A stretch of 64,000 nt of DNA from NCBI GenBank assembly GCA_033060915.1, contig CM065378.1, positions 56,407,001 through 56,471,000 of the forward strand, given 5' to 3'. The notes under the pieces are model-generated. The model ran no database searches and was not told the origin of the DNA. It was given only the letters and a program-made list of their open reading frames with translations. Numbering within the stretch: the stretch's first letter is position 1; each line of letters opens with the position of its first letter. The position numbers and the translations under genes are program-made. This DNA comes from Euryodendron excelsum. Its lineage: Eukaryota; Streptophyta; Magnoliopsida; Ericales; Pentaphylacaceae. Below, piece after piece: positions 47,436 to 59,931 of the stretch.

Positions 47436-50400
47436 GTAATATCTGAGCATAGGATGATCTGACGAAGACATCTTCTTATTTAAAAAACACGAACCCGTAT
47501 ATATCAAATCCATCTAAATAAAAGGACATTTAAATATCATATTGCAAGGGATATAGCTCGTTGGACATTTTTACCTTTCGTCAAATGGAAGAGTGCCCTT
47601 TTTTCTCCGGAAAGACTAATTGTTCCTTGTTTGTTTAAGAAATTTGATTTCTACATTTTCCTGGCCAAATTTTTTATAGAACATGTCCATATTGAATCAA
47701 CAGATCATCATATGTTCAGTTCATACTCAGATCGTCTGCAATTAGGTTCTTGAATTTTCGTGGTTAATCCTCTAAAAATACATAATGGCAATTTTCCTTC
47801 CAATGCCAGGAGAAACCTATGTTATCATAATTTAAATAAATTCACGTAATGTTTTTCCAATAATTTAGATGATCTGTCTCTAACGTCATTACCGATCAAA
47901 TGATATATCATTTAAAAGATCATTTAATGGGCTAATGGTATACATGTCACTGATTAACTAACATTACTTAACGATTAAGGTTTACTGTTGAGGTAAATGC
48001 GTATTAATTTACTAAAGAGGAATTGAAGATTCAATGCCTTTCCTTTGATGATGGGAAATGGAATTGAAGATTCAGCTTCAATTATTTTACAGTTCCATGG
48101 AAGAAACAATGGTCGTTGGTTGACTAACGATCAATCACACAGGGTTTACTAATGGTGTGTTAAGCGTCCACCTTAGTTGACGGTCAATGAGCTAGTAATA
48201 TTATGAATAGCCTGTCAGAAAGGTAGTTGTAACAATGGCCATTACGAGGAGGAGTACAACCTATATAAATATATGTGTAAAAATATACACATGATCGTCT
48301 AAATAGAGGGAGGAGTAATTACATTCAACCTCTCTAGGTTTCAGCAAAAATCTGTTATCTTGTGATAAATAAGTAAACACAAACCCGTTGTATTTGGACT
48401 CTTGTGCAAAATGAACAGACATTAAGATTTCAGTAAGACAACAAAATTGCCCCAACCACATTAAGGTCTCCTTCCTCATCTCTATACACCCCTCTCTCCG
48501 GCAATCTAACAAATACTTAGTGGGTAACACTTGTTTTGCCCCTATTTCTTATAAATCTCTTTAACCGAACTTCACAAAAGCCCATTATTTCATATCACCA
48601 TCAAACCCATCAAATCCAATTTTTCAGTCACAATCACAAACCCAATGGAGGTGGTGTCCGGTGGTGGTGGTGGTGGTGGTGGTGGTGGTGTTGGCGATCG
48701 GGTGGCATGCTGTTGTAGGCAGTGTTGGTGGTGTTTGGTGGTGGGGTATAGAATGCCTCTGCTGCTATAGATACTAGTTATGCTGGCATTTGTTCGTGAG
48801 GTAAGTCAAATTATGCAGCTGCACAGGCCCCATGAATTAAGATGGAATGAAAAACATACGGTTTCAACTCGTCTTACCTAGTGAGCTATAATACCCAACA
48901 AGGGAGGATCCAGCCTATCATGCATACTGATAGCACAAGACAATCTGTGCAACCCCAACTGTTTGGAATCTCTGATAGCACAAGGATGTTTCTCCATCTA
49001 CTTTTGAACATGCATCTTCTTAAGTTAACAAGTTCTACTAGTTAATTAAAGAATATCTGCTTGTGAAGAAGGTTTCAAGTTATTTGCAATGAAGTTCTCA
49101 TCCAAGGAAATCCTGAAATATGGCATTTGAATCAAACAATCACAATCGCTTAAAAGTTGTTCACGAATTGATAATCGACCATGCAAGTGATCAATCTGAA
49201 ATGAAAGCCTTGGCGAGCTCGCATACGAAGTTCAATCCAGCCGAATATATTTGGTAACACCAACATATTTTTCAATCAATTCTTCTTTTTCTTCCCCACC
49301 CCACACCCACAGTATTTCCCAGTGCATGTCATTGTGATATTTCATCAAAAAAGGAAAAAGATAAGTTAGATTTCTTACCCCACAATGAATCTTCCATGAA
49401 TAGGGCTAACTTAGATGTTTTCCAAAATGTGGCTTGAGGTAGTGTGGGTTGTGCGGCAACAGAGGTGGTCTGCTATGGTAGTGGGATGAGGGGCGGCGTG
49501 TGATGGCGGGGGAGGCATTGGGGGTGCGTTCGACGGTAGGTAGGTGGTGGTGGGGTGATAGGGCTCGAGGGGTGGTGGGTGAAGCAGTCGATTTCATCCA
49601 TGTCTATTATATGTGGAGAAGAGGAAGAAAGTTAGGAAAGAAGAAAGGACAAAATGATAAAAAAATATTTTGAAGGGTAAAATTGTACTTTTAAAGTCCA
49701 TTTTGAAAGGAATTTTGTTCCACTTCACATGCATTGGCGTTCCGTTCATTTTGTACAAAAATTTAAAGTACAAGAAATTGACGCGTTCAATGTTTTACTA
49801 AAACAGTGTTATCTGATTCAAACTACGAGAAATTGACGTGCTCAATGTTTGACTAAAACAGTGATATCTGATTCACTGAAATTCTAAAAGGTAAAACTAT
49901 CCCATCGAACAACTACTTTTTATAATTAAGGAAATTCTATCATACACAAGAGGTGCATACTAAGACTTGACGGAATCGAAAATTGAACCAATCACAACAA
50001 TTTGGTTTGGTTTGGTGGTTCATGGTTGGAGCACTTTGGCTCATTTGTGGCTCCTATTTTTTAAGAGTTGACATCGGTTTGTTTCTGAGTTTGTTGGCTC
50101 AAAAACCAAATCAATCTGATAATTGAAGGTCGTAGAACCGAGGCAGAACCGTCCATTCCCACCAAGTGCAAACAAGAAAAACGAAGTCATTCCCGAACTC
50201 TTGCTCCATATGCACTGGAGATGGAATAGCATATGGTTTGACTTCTTTGGGCTTCGCAAAGATTGTCTGGGCAATTGTGATTTCTTTTTGTTCGTTATTA
50301 AGGTCTCCATCCTTCAACAAAATGCTCAGAGCTCTTTGCCATGACTGTTTTCATCTATGAGAGCAAATCACATTGATGGCAAGACAAACCACGTACGAGA

Positions 50401-52500
50401 ATCCCGCTAAGCATTTATAGTTGAATGATTAAAGGCCCAACACATAATTGGCGAATTCATAGACTCAATTCCTATTGAATGCATGCTATTTGGACCCTCG
50501 AATTTGTGGGGTTTTAATCCACTCTTTTTCTGATCCAAATGAAAACATATATATATATATATAAATGAGTTTTACATCAAAGAGAAAACCTAAAGACAAC
50601 CATTTACCAATTGGACACAATTAAAAGCCATAGTATATATAAGGAAACTAAAGATGTTTGAAGCAAAAACTAGGCAAATAGAAACTCATCTGAGTCTTTT
50701 ATTTGTTTGCCGCATGGGATTGTTTATTGGATTCCGCTTTCCACCCTTGCAATCTGTCTACAGTAAGTTAAATGAAGCTGCTGGGTTGGCTACGCCTTCT
50801 TATATATATGGTAGTCGCAAGTCCTTTCTTGTTTATAGCCGAGTCCCACATCTCTTAAAGATCAAAACATTTAGGTCATGTTTTTATGATATACGAGCCT
50901 CTCGTGAAAGCATTGTCCTTGTGGGTCAAATGAACCATTTTGGGCTTTCTTACTTTATAAGACTTCTTTGTGAATATTGGGTGGAAGTTTTTAATTTAAA
51001 AAGTATAGATTAATTACAAATACACCACTTAAACTACGACTCAATATCACAATGTTCACCTAAACTTTAAAACATAAAAAGTTGACTCATTGAACTATCA
51101 ATTTGTATCAATCAACCTCTTCTGTTAGCAATCTGTTAAAAAAATAGATAAAAAATTGTTATTCAACTTGCACATATTTACAAAAGTGTAGTTTTATACA
51201 TAAATTGATCTTCTCTTGTTATAAGAATTGTCTAATGACTGAAATGTCTCTTGAACTGAAATGTAAATATAGAGGCAATATAAAATGTATTTCAGTTATT
51301 AGACAATTATTACAAATAGATAATATAATTTAAGTATAAAATAAACTTTCGTGAACATGTGCAAGTTGCATGATAATTTTTCATCTATTCTCCTAACTGA
51401 TTGCTAATATATGTTAACAAAAGGGATACAAATTGGTAGTTCAGGAGATCAACTTGTAACGTTTTAGAATTTAAAGGAGCATGGTGATACTGAGTTATAC
51501 TTTAGGAGGTGTGCTTGTAATTAATTCAAAAAGTATAAAATGGTTATGGGTTAAACCACATCGAACTGATTATTTTTTGGTTGGTTCTACTTTGTCATTT
51601 GTACAGTTTTGGTACAAAATTAAAGACCGATTAAGATTAAGGGCTCATTTGGGAAGAGCTTTTTTGCCCGAATAAGTTGTTTAAAAAAAGCACAATAAAT
51701 AAGCTAGTTTAAAAAAAAGCTTGGTTAGGGTGTTTGGTAACCTACTAATTTTTTTTTTCTTTGTTAGTTTATAATTAGGTTGTTTGACACGTTTTTTTGA
51801 CTTTTTTTATGTAAAAATAACAATATTGCCCTCATGACAATGGGGTTACTGGGTGGCGCTGATGGTGATGGGTGGTGGGTGGAGGCGACTGTGATGGTGG
51901 GCGTCGACAGTGGTGGTTGGTAGGGCACTAAACTCACTTGTTAAATCATTTGTGAAGACCTCCCATGACCAGTCCAAAACTAAGAAACTTTATGCAGCAA
52001 AAGTTGAGGCAGCAGAAAAATAGAGCACCCTGTTTGTCGTAAATTAAAATTATAAGGCTACAGAGCACCCAAATTTCTGCATTTAATTATGGGGCTGCAT
52101 AGATTTTTTTCTATATTTTGGGTTTGGTTAATATTCTAGGGTTGAAGACCATGCAAAGTGTAATGTCAAAAAGTTGGGGAGGATTGTCATGCAACACCTT
52201 AAAAATTGTATGCATGAGAATAAGTTCACTTTAAATAGAACCCATTCATTTCTGGAACAAGTCTCAAGATTTTCTAGAGCAATATCATTTATTCTTTTTT
52301 GCTAATCCATTACTCTTATTACATTCCATTACTCTAATTTTTCAACAGTTGCACAACCAAGAACCATTGTACAACCAACATTCCATTACTCTCCTTGAAT
52401 AGTAAACTTTTGTTCCTTAACAAATCAAGCCATTAAGTCTCAATAAACCTTGAGAAATGATCTTATAGAAATGAAATATGTAAGATACCTCCCATATCGG
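47436..52500. other. Long stretch without a recognised gene
   Basis: Contents noted: a GGT microsatellite (48660-48690); a 55-bp tandem pair (about 49772-49882); overlapping frames on both strands at 50041-50360 that I cannot assign; a lone GTCCCACATCT (50843-50853) resembling the plant snRNA upstream element but with no recognisable snRNA after it; and a 119-codon frame (50654-51013) of unknown meaning. A MITE-like GGGCTCATTTGGGAAGAGC begins at 51640. Most of the rest is AT-rich. Confidence 0.45.
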
Positions 52501-52518
52501 GTCTTCTACTTGCATTTT

Positions 52519-53249
52519 TTATAAATATTCTAACACACCTACTGTATCATCAATCTTCATATCAATAGTTCTCTTAGAGTGCAAATAATTTATGTAATCA
52601 TTATGAATGAAACCTACATTCTCGCGTCCTCCATCTTGTTTAGCTAATAATTCCATTGTTGCTTTGGGGGCAATCCTTGAACTCTCTGTCGTGTCAACTT
52701 CAGCCTTTTGTGCATCTATCATGCCTATGATCTCAATAGGTGACATTTTCTTGGACTTGCTAATGGATGTGAATACTCAGGTACAAATTTAAATACATGA
52801 AATTTTCTAGTCAATCAAGAAGAAACCCTCAACTAGGCCAAACAACCAAATCTTGTCTCAGCATGATGTGATTTCACCTTATCATCTCGTTTATCTTCCA
52901 CTCGTTTTCCTCAACAAGAACAATAGAATACTTGTCTAACATTTTCCCAGTATCTGATCTATGTCCATTACTCCTTCGAGTCTTAAAACTAACCTTATCA
53001 GCATATTTGTTGTAGAAATTATAAGCAGCATCTTTAGATTCAAACTCCATGCCTATTTTTTGGAACCATATTATCAGGCATTGTATAATAAACCAAGTCT
53101 TCATTTGTAACCAGGTCTTTGAATAAGTCAATGCTAGCATCAAATGGAGTAAGCCCTTGCTCAATATTATTTTTAATCTCATGTGAACATTTTGAAGTTT
53201 GGCCTTCTTGAAATTTGAGCCTTCGAAAAGCTTGAGGAATAGGTTTCAT
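52519..53249 (-). pseudogene. FAR1/FHY3-family (FAR1-related) gene fragment
   Basis: The minus strand gives an N-terminal acidic/linker part (53040-53249), then the FAR1 DNA-binding motif: KIGMEFESKDAAYNFYNKYA followed by DKVSFKTRRSNGHRS and DKYSIVLVEE (about 52900-53060). After a damaged stretch comes HPLASPRKCHLLRS and then MSPIEIIGMIDAQKAEVDTT with LLAKQDGGRENVGF and DYINYLHSKRTID (52519-52746), the region leading into the MULE-transposase-like domain. Family members are transposase-derived transcription factors of light signalling. One extra A in the A run near 53058 shifts the frame before the DNA-binding domain; further stops lie near 52760-52880. The transposase and SWIM domains are absent. 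A TTTCAG before the first Met at 53249 looks like a splice acceptor. Confidence 0.8.
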
Positions 53250-54351
53250 GTTGTCTGAAAATCATGATATATTAAAACTATGAGATAGTATGCAACTTGA
53301 ATGTGAAACTTTTGTTGTGAAGTTGTATTCAATTTATTCTAACGACGGCGCATGTATTTTTTTTACTTTTTTATATTCCTCTTTGGAAGAATTAAAAGTA
53401 TACCAAAAATGAAGTAAAAATACTGAATCTTGCTTGTAATTGGAATGTGATTAATCAGTATGTAAAACTTCTCCTCTACTTTCTGCGATTTTCTTTGCTA
53501 CCCGTTAATGGCTGATTGTTGAAGAAATACAAAGAAGATTAGGGTTATTTTCTTAAGATTATATAGAGGACTTTTGATTTAGAAAGAATTCTTCTATTGA
53601 TTTATTTCCAATTGTACATATTAATTGCCATATTTATTAAATTAATACTTATAAATAAAATAAGCATTAATATGCCATTATATTTGATGACATGACCCAA
53701 TAGAATATATGGGGCAGAGAAGGGACACATTTATGAGGTAGAGGATCTTGACTTTGTATATTCTTGACCTAATTTTTTATAGAAACACATCCATGTTGAG
53801 TCAAAATCATCTTATGTTGAGTTCAACTAAGATCCTCAGCAATTATTTAATTTGAATTGAATATAATCAACCCCGCAAGTGTTACCATGAAAATTGTGAA
53901 CACACTTTGCTACTAGATCAAAATCATGCAAGAAAAGTTTAGCTCAATGCGAAGTAACTTCTATGTTTTCATTTCTCTATACTCTCTCTCTCTCTCTCTT
54001 AAGAAAATTAAGTAGCGTCAATCCTGTACTCTGGTTTTGGTTTCTTTCTCTTACTATTTGATTCATTGTTTCATGTACACAAACGTGCGTAAAAAAATAT
54101 AAACCAAAAAGACAGAGAAAAGGTTTGTGGTCATGGATCCTTTGGAAGGAGAGAGGCAATGGTATTTTCTGTTTTATGACTTTTTCAAAGAAAATTTTTT
54201 TATGGCAACTAATCAATCCCATTGATAGCCTGTCAAACATTGACAAAATGGCTATCGGTTACTTTTTCCAAAATAGTTCCATTGGAAATTACTCGAGAAA
54301 ACAAAAGGACATGAAAAATAAAAATAACATTGTAACTATGATATGAAAAAG

Positions 54352-54418
54352 ATACATCATACAACAAATACAAACTAACTTTTCAGAAAAGTCAGTTTGT
54401 ATTTGTTGTATGATGTAT
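54352..54418. repeat. Near-perfect palindrome, unit 1
   Basis: Arms 54352-54384 and 54386-54418 are 33 bases each, complementary except for one position, with a single-base spacer. Arm core: ACATCATACAACAAATACAA. Confidence 0.9.
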
Positions 54419-54706
54419 TTTCTGACTTTGTAGTACTCAAAAGTCAGTTTGTATAGAAGCCAAAAAGATAGAGAAAAGGTTTCTAGTCATGGATCCTTTG
54501 GAAAGAGAGAGGCAATGGTATTTTCTGTTATATGACTTTTTAAAATAAAATTATGGCAACTAACCAATCCCATTGATAGCCTGTCAAACATTGGCAAAAT
54601 GGCTATCAGTTACATTCCCCAAAATAGTTCCATTGGAAAATTACTCAGGAAAACAAAAGGATATGAAAAAATAAAAATAACATTGTAACTATGTCATGAT
54701 AAAGTT

Positions 54707-54755
54707 ACATCATACAACAAATACAAACTAACAGTTTGTATTTGTTGTATGATGT
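54707..54755. repeat. Palindrome, unit 2
   Basis: Arms 54707-54729 and 54733-54755 are 23 bases each and perfectly complementary with a 3-base spacer. The arm is the same sequence family as in unit 1. Confidence 0.9.
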
Positions 54756-55213
54756 ATTTTTTGACTTTTTAGTACTCAAAAGTTAGTTTGTATATAAACC
54801 AAAAAGACAGAGAAAAGGTTTGTGGCCATGCATCCTTTGCAAAAAGAGAGGCAATGGTATTTTCTGTTACATGACTTTTTAAAAAAAAATTATGGCAACT
54901 AACCAATGCCATTGATAGCCTATCAAACATTGGCAAAATTGCTATCAGTTACTTTCCCCAAAATAGTTCCATTGGAAATTTACTAAGAAAAAAAAAAAGA
55001 TATGAAAAATAAAACAACGTTGTAACTATGTCATGATAAAGATACATCATACCACAAATACAAATTGACTTTTTAGTACTCAAACCTGAATGACAAACCA
55101 ATATTGGGAATACATTTCTTACTTGGAATCCACTTGTAAGCATGATTATATTTCAATTGAAACACATTAAGTATACGGAACTAAACATTATACAGTGGCA
55201 CGAGTTGTTGCAG

Positions 55214-56147
55214 TTAGCTGAATTGAGCATCTTGGTTGCCATTCACATGGTTTGCTTCAGCTGTATTTGAAGATCTTCTAAGTGGCCATAATTGGTGTCC
55301 CCAGCTCGTCATCCAGCTTGGTAATGTCAAGTGAATTGTATACGTAAGGAGAATGATGGTCATCACATGGCACCACACTAGAATTGCAACATACATTGTG
55401 TGACTAAGTTGTTCCCTGTTCTTTTTTGGAGTGACCACAACAAGGGAAAATGCATAAGTAAATGCCATGGACGTAATCATCAACCACAATATCACCAGCA
55501 AAATCTGCATCATAATCTAATGATTATAGGGCAATCTACTCATTAGCAAATGGTGTTATGCTTAGAGATGCAACAAAACCTATTGTGTTGGAGCAGAGGT
55601 AATATTTGTATGAATTCGGATAAGTATAGCCAATTATAGGTTCCCCTACTCTATGAGGATTTGGCACAGGATTACTCTGGGAATCCAGGCTTGAATTGTC
55701 TTGCCAAACACCACCTGAAGGATTCAACCCAGCTTGGAAAGCTATTGTTACGATAAGTGATGCCACTACCATTAATGCATCCTGATCATTAATCAGCAGG
55801 TCAACTTGATTAGGATTGTTTTGCAAGGTATCCCATTTTGTGGGCAATGGTGTAGTTTAATCATGTGCAGTGGCTATGGGCATTTGCAAAGTACTTTCTT
55901 GTGTGGGCAATGGTGTAGTTTGATCATGTGTAGTAGAAGACATATCAATGGGCATTGTGTTTCCATTTCCCGTATGGGTGATGGGAGTATCCCCAGCTTG
56001 TACGGCTCCTACTTTCCGAAGGGACTCTTCAATGACCGAATCCTTTACATCTCTTTGTTTTTGTGCTAATATGTCTAATGCTATGAACCCATTTGCATTC
56101 ATAGCATTTACATCTACCTTAGTGCACGAAAGTAGGTATTCTATGAT
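55214..56147 (-). pseudogene. Ankyrin/PGG membrane-protein paralogue, second exon only, disabled
   Basis: It begins after an intron acceptor (GTGCACAG|ATCATAGAATACC at 56147) in the same place as exon 2 of the gene at 43775-44584. It has the last ankyrin repeat (IIEYLLSCTKVDVNAMNANG), a long linker, the PGG core (DQDALMVVASLIVTIAFQAG then LNPSGGVWQ) and the four membrane segments. Lesions are a CAA to TAA stop near 55857, a frameshift just after SLSI near 55555 and a stop just before IMMQILLV near 55514. The linker repeats an eight-residue motif DQTTPLPT, the stop falling in the second copy. No first exon is visible to the right, where LINE and LTR insertions begin at 56412. Confidence 0.85.
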
Positions 56148-56411
56148 CTGTGCACAATTTTGTGGCCACAATTAGCATATAAAAAAAACTATTGATAGAG
56201 GATTAGGAAGATAAATTCCTGGTTCAACTAAGTGGAGCTAAAATATATATGACCCAACTTTATAGTCTGGTAGAGGAATATTTCAATCAATGATTTGGGT
56301 AAAGCAATTTTTTTGGTAGATGACTCACATATTCAAATTTCTAGGCCTATTTGCTCATACTGTATACCACTTTTCAACCGTGATATATGAATATTGTTAG
56401 CAAAATAGTGT

Positions 56412-56741
56412 AGATTTTTTTTTTGGAATGGCAAAGAAACCAAATTCATTCAAGGTGAATAAATTACAAGAGAGAAGAGGGGGGCTCTAAGACTGAGCAA
56501 GAAAAAAGAAGCTTGACAGAAAAGGAGGCTACCAGCCTCAGAAAGGAACAATCAATGGCAAAAAGCCATGACTGACAGGAAAATGAGAACAAGGAACACA
56601 CCTAGAGACAAATTCCTAAACATAGTAGAAACAAAGTAAATAGGACCTATAGGAAGATCAAGTGGAGATAAAATTCAGCTCTCTAGCTCCTTGAAAGCTA
56701 TAGAGGAAGTCATTGATGCTGAAAGCCGCAAAACCTCCCTC
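56412..56741 (-). mobile_element. LINE 3' end
   Basis: A T run (56412-56421) followed by GGAATGGCAAAGAAACC is the complement of a LINE poly(A) end. The body matches in outline the tail at 41685-42009, including AAGCCATGACTGACAGGAAAA. It is cut on the right by the LTR starting at 56742. Confidence 0.6.
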
Positions 56742-59700
56742 TGTTAGTCCAGGTGGCAACCCAAGAAGGGGGTGAATTGGGTTTAAACAATAATTCAACA
56801 AATAATTTTAGATTTAAAAATTTTAACTAAATATTCAAACAAATATTAATCAACCAATAATATGTTGTAAATAAATGCAAATAATTCAAACTATAAAGCA
56901 AAGGAGATAGAAAAAAGATAATACGACACCAAGATTTACCGTGGTTCGACTTCAATTTCAGAGTTTACGTCTATTCCCTAAGATTCCTTCCTTGATATTG
57001 TTTTCTCCACTATATCCAAAGCATAGATATAGTCACTAGCTTTTTAACCCAGACACTAGTCCTCATTTATAACTAGTTTTTTCCACAGATGCTAGTTACA
57101 CCTTTTTAACTAGTTTTTACATATGTGCTAGTCACACCCCACCAAGTGATCCCTCACTACAACTAGTTTTTATATAGATGCTAATCATACCCAACCCTTA
57201 TCTATTTTTTCTAACTAATCTCTCTTTTACAAGAAGAAAGAACAAGAGTATAACCACTCTTTCTTACAAATAAATTTTCTCAAAGAATAGATATGCCAAT
57301 GAAGCTCTCAAAACATTGCAATATAAAAGACAATTAAGCTTTCAAAGACTTTGTAGGATGAATATCACTTTGACACACAATCTCTTATTGCTCTTGATGT
57401 TCTCTTGTTCCTCAAGTGTATCACTATTTATAGATAAAGATAAGAGGATGATTTGTACTTTCAAATGAGTTTATAGTCGTTGGAGAGCATTGAAGATATT
57501 TCTTCCCGTTAAGCTACTTGCTACCAGACAAATTTTTGAATTTCAGATTAGATGCCTTCACTTCCATCTCAATTTTTGCCTTAATAACGTTTAAATTTGA
57601 ACATGACTATAAGTGAGTTGGTAGATATAGAAGTCAGCTTTTCAGAGCTACAATAATCAAGGATATCTAACAGTTAGAACAAACGTAGTGATCAAATTAC
57701 TAAAACCATCTCTTAGATGACATATTTGAATTTCTGCACAGATGCCTTCACTTCCAGCTAGAGTTGGACATTGGGCGAGTTGGGCTAGGTTCGGGCCGGG
57801 CTTACACTACATAATAATAGTTAGGATGGAAGCCCGAGCCCGACCCAACCTGATATTAGGCCTCAACTCTATTTCCTAAGCCCACCTAGTATATAAAAAT
57901 AAAATCCTAGGCTCGCCCATTAAGCTCGAATACAACCTGTTTTCTTCTCAACCATTTTTTACACAACCAGTAGCATTTTCTACATAACCTATTTTTTTCT
58001 CAATCATTTTCTATCCAAACATACAAGTATACAACTGGTGGCATTTCAATTGTTCACCCACTTGATTGAGATGTCATTTCAAATTCCATGGAAGTAACAC
58101 AATATCTTAAATTCAAATTACACAAACTTAATATAGTAACTCCAAATCACACAACAAAATAACATAAGTTGAAATCACATAAACATAACATCACAATTGC
58201 TTCCAGTTTCCATAACTAAACAAAGCTTCCAGTTGGACATTTATTGTCTTCGTTGTTCGTGGTCGCAAAAGCATTCTCACAATTGCTTCCAGTTTCCATA
58301 ATTAAACAAAGCTAGAAAAAGAAACCATGTTCATGTGTAAATAAAAAAAAACAAATGCACTGTATAAAAAGGCTCGAAATACATATTGTTTCCAATTTTC
58401 ATGTACAGCATATCCACTGTTTTTATCTAGTTTAATAGACACTATTTTCAAGTACACAGTGTAACCATAATACACACTGTTTTCATGTATAAAAGGCCCA
58501 AAAAAAACAAATGCTTCCAGTATTTACAATTGTTTCTTGAGGAGGAAATACACACCGTATAAAAAAATCAAATAAATCACATGCATAAAAATCCATTGGA
58601 AGTCTAGAACCAACACAAATAAAATAGAACACAAATACAAATACAAATACAAATAAGAAGCATCCATTTGACAATATCAAGATGTGAAGTGCTTGAAGAA
58701 TAATATGATCAATAGGACTTACCTAATTGACCAATGGTAGGACAACGCCTGCACCAACAGGAATGAAAATCGCCAAAAAATTCCCACTTGAATCAACAGA
58801 GAGCAAGAGAGATAAAGCGAGAGCAAGAGAGAGACAGAGAGCGAGAGATAGGGAGAGACATAGAGGGGGGTAAAACGTGAGAGTTGAGAGTCGAAAGACA
58901 TATATATTATTTATAATTCATTTTAAAATACTCGGCTAGGCTGGGCCAAGCTACAAAAATGATTCCCAAGCTCAGCCCAAAAAATTATGAAGCCTAAAAA
59001 AGCTATCCTAGCCCATCTCTACGGGCCTATTTTAAATCTTATTCCCTTAAAAAATCAGACCAGGATGGGTAGGCTTGTCAGGCCAGTAGGCTGATGGTCA
59101 CCCCTACTTCCAGCTCAATATTCATTTTCTTAACGTTTGAATTTGAAATTATGATATTATAAAAAGTTGTAAATATGGACGTCATCTTTTTAGAACATCA
59201 AGAATCATAGCATTTAAATATCTGAGTCAAAAGATATGAGTGAAATACTCAGACTATCTCCTAACTGCATCTTTGATTTCTAATGCACTAAGTCATCTTT
59301 CACCTTGCGTTTTACCCAGATAACATTTGAATTTGAAATTACATATAACATATCAAATGTATATATGGATGTTAGATTTTCACTAATTAAAGAATCAAAT
59401 CATTTTGAATTTTGGTTGAAAAGATATGATCAAATAATCATGACTGTCTCCAAGCTGCCATATTTTGAATTTCAAATCTAATAATTTACCTTCCAGCTAA
59501 TTGTCGTCCCACAAAACATTCTTTTCATAAAAACTTCATAAAACACTGTAATTAGACATTCGAGTCTTCTTTCTAATGGTATAAGGAGCAGGTTCATCCA
59601 ACGATTGGATCATATGATATGGGCAAGCTACTATGGCTATATTATAGGATATAGTTTCATTGAATTTTCAATCTTAGAAGAAAATTATGTCCTCTAATTT

Positions 59701-59931
59701 TCTTTCTTGAATCAAGATTACTTAAAACATGATTATCAAAGATTTAGGTATAACTTTTCAAGTCTTGATCACTCTTTCAAGTACTTCATAATCTTGTAAA
59801 ATTTTATTACACTAACTAGATCAAGGATTAAAAGTATTGAATATATTTAATCAATAAAATATTTATAAATCAAAGTAAGTTGTCATTAAAATTATATATA
59901 AAATTTCATTTAAATAAACTTAGGGCTAACA
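56742..59931 (-). repeat. Sirevirus-like 3' LTR, interrupted by a hAT element
   Basis: In plus coordinates it starts TGTTAGTCCAGGTGGCAACC and ends GGGCTAACA, with inverted TGTTAG/CTAACA ends. On the minus strand AAAAAGGGGGATAT lies directly before its start, a polypurine tract that makes this the 3' LTR of a minus-strand element. The minus-strand GAACCACGGTAAATC (near 56935-56950) is the conserved phrase of copia LTRs. Without the insertion it is about 1.83 kb. Near 57040-57190 three copies of an AACTAGTTTTT..(A)GATGCTA unit form a sub-repeat. Confidence 0.7.
57759..59106. mobile_element. Non-autonomous hAT element with 8-bp target duplication
   Basis: It starts TAGAGTTGGACAT and ends ATGGTCACCCCTA, imperfect 13-bp inverted ends of the TAGGGGTG class. 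CTTCCAGC occurs before (57751-57758) and after (59107-59114), a perfect 8-bp duplication. The ends carry GGGC-rich phrases (GGTTCGGGCCGGGC on the left, GGCTAGGCTGGGCC on the right). The interior has no transposase; repeated CACACTGTTTTCATGTA-type phrases occur near 58380-58490. Confidence 0.85.

Larger units (their letters stand above)
54104..55083. repeat. Three-unit tandem repeat, about 340-356 bp per unit
   Basis: Units start at 54104, 54460 and 54799, each with CCAAAAAGA(C/T)AGAGAAAAGG, then ATGGATCCTTTGG-like sequence, GAGAGGCAATGGTATTTTCTGT, CCATTGATAGCCT and AAAATAGTTCCATTGGAAA. Units 1 and 2 end in long palindromes; unit 3 keeps only the left arm. No conserved reading frame runs through the units, so this is not a coding repeat. 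Confidence 0.9.

Noticed and set aside
48536..48718. Frame ending in a Trp run
   Set aside because: It translates a GGT microsatellite; no other support.
49406..49597. His/Pro/Ser-rich 63-codon minus frame
   Set aside because: Low-complexity GGTGG-type DNA gives long frames by chance.
50041..50360. Overlapping frames on both strands, one with SPVHMEQEFGNDFVFLV
   Set aside because: It looks somewhat protein-like, but I cannot assign a family, and no frame is clearly favoured.
54125..54346. 73-codon frame in the first tandem unit
   Set aside because: The frame is not kept in the other units.
54104..55083. Evenly spaced repeats as a CRISPR array
   Set aside because: Units are over 300 bp, there are no spacers or cas genes, and the context is a plant genome.
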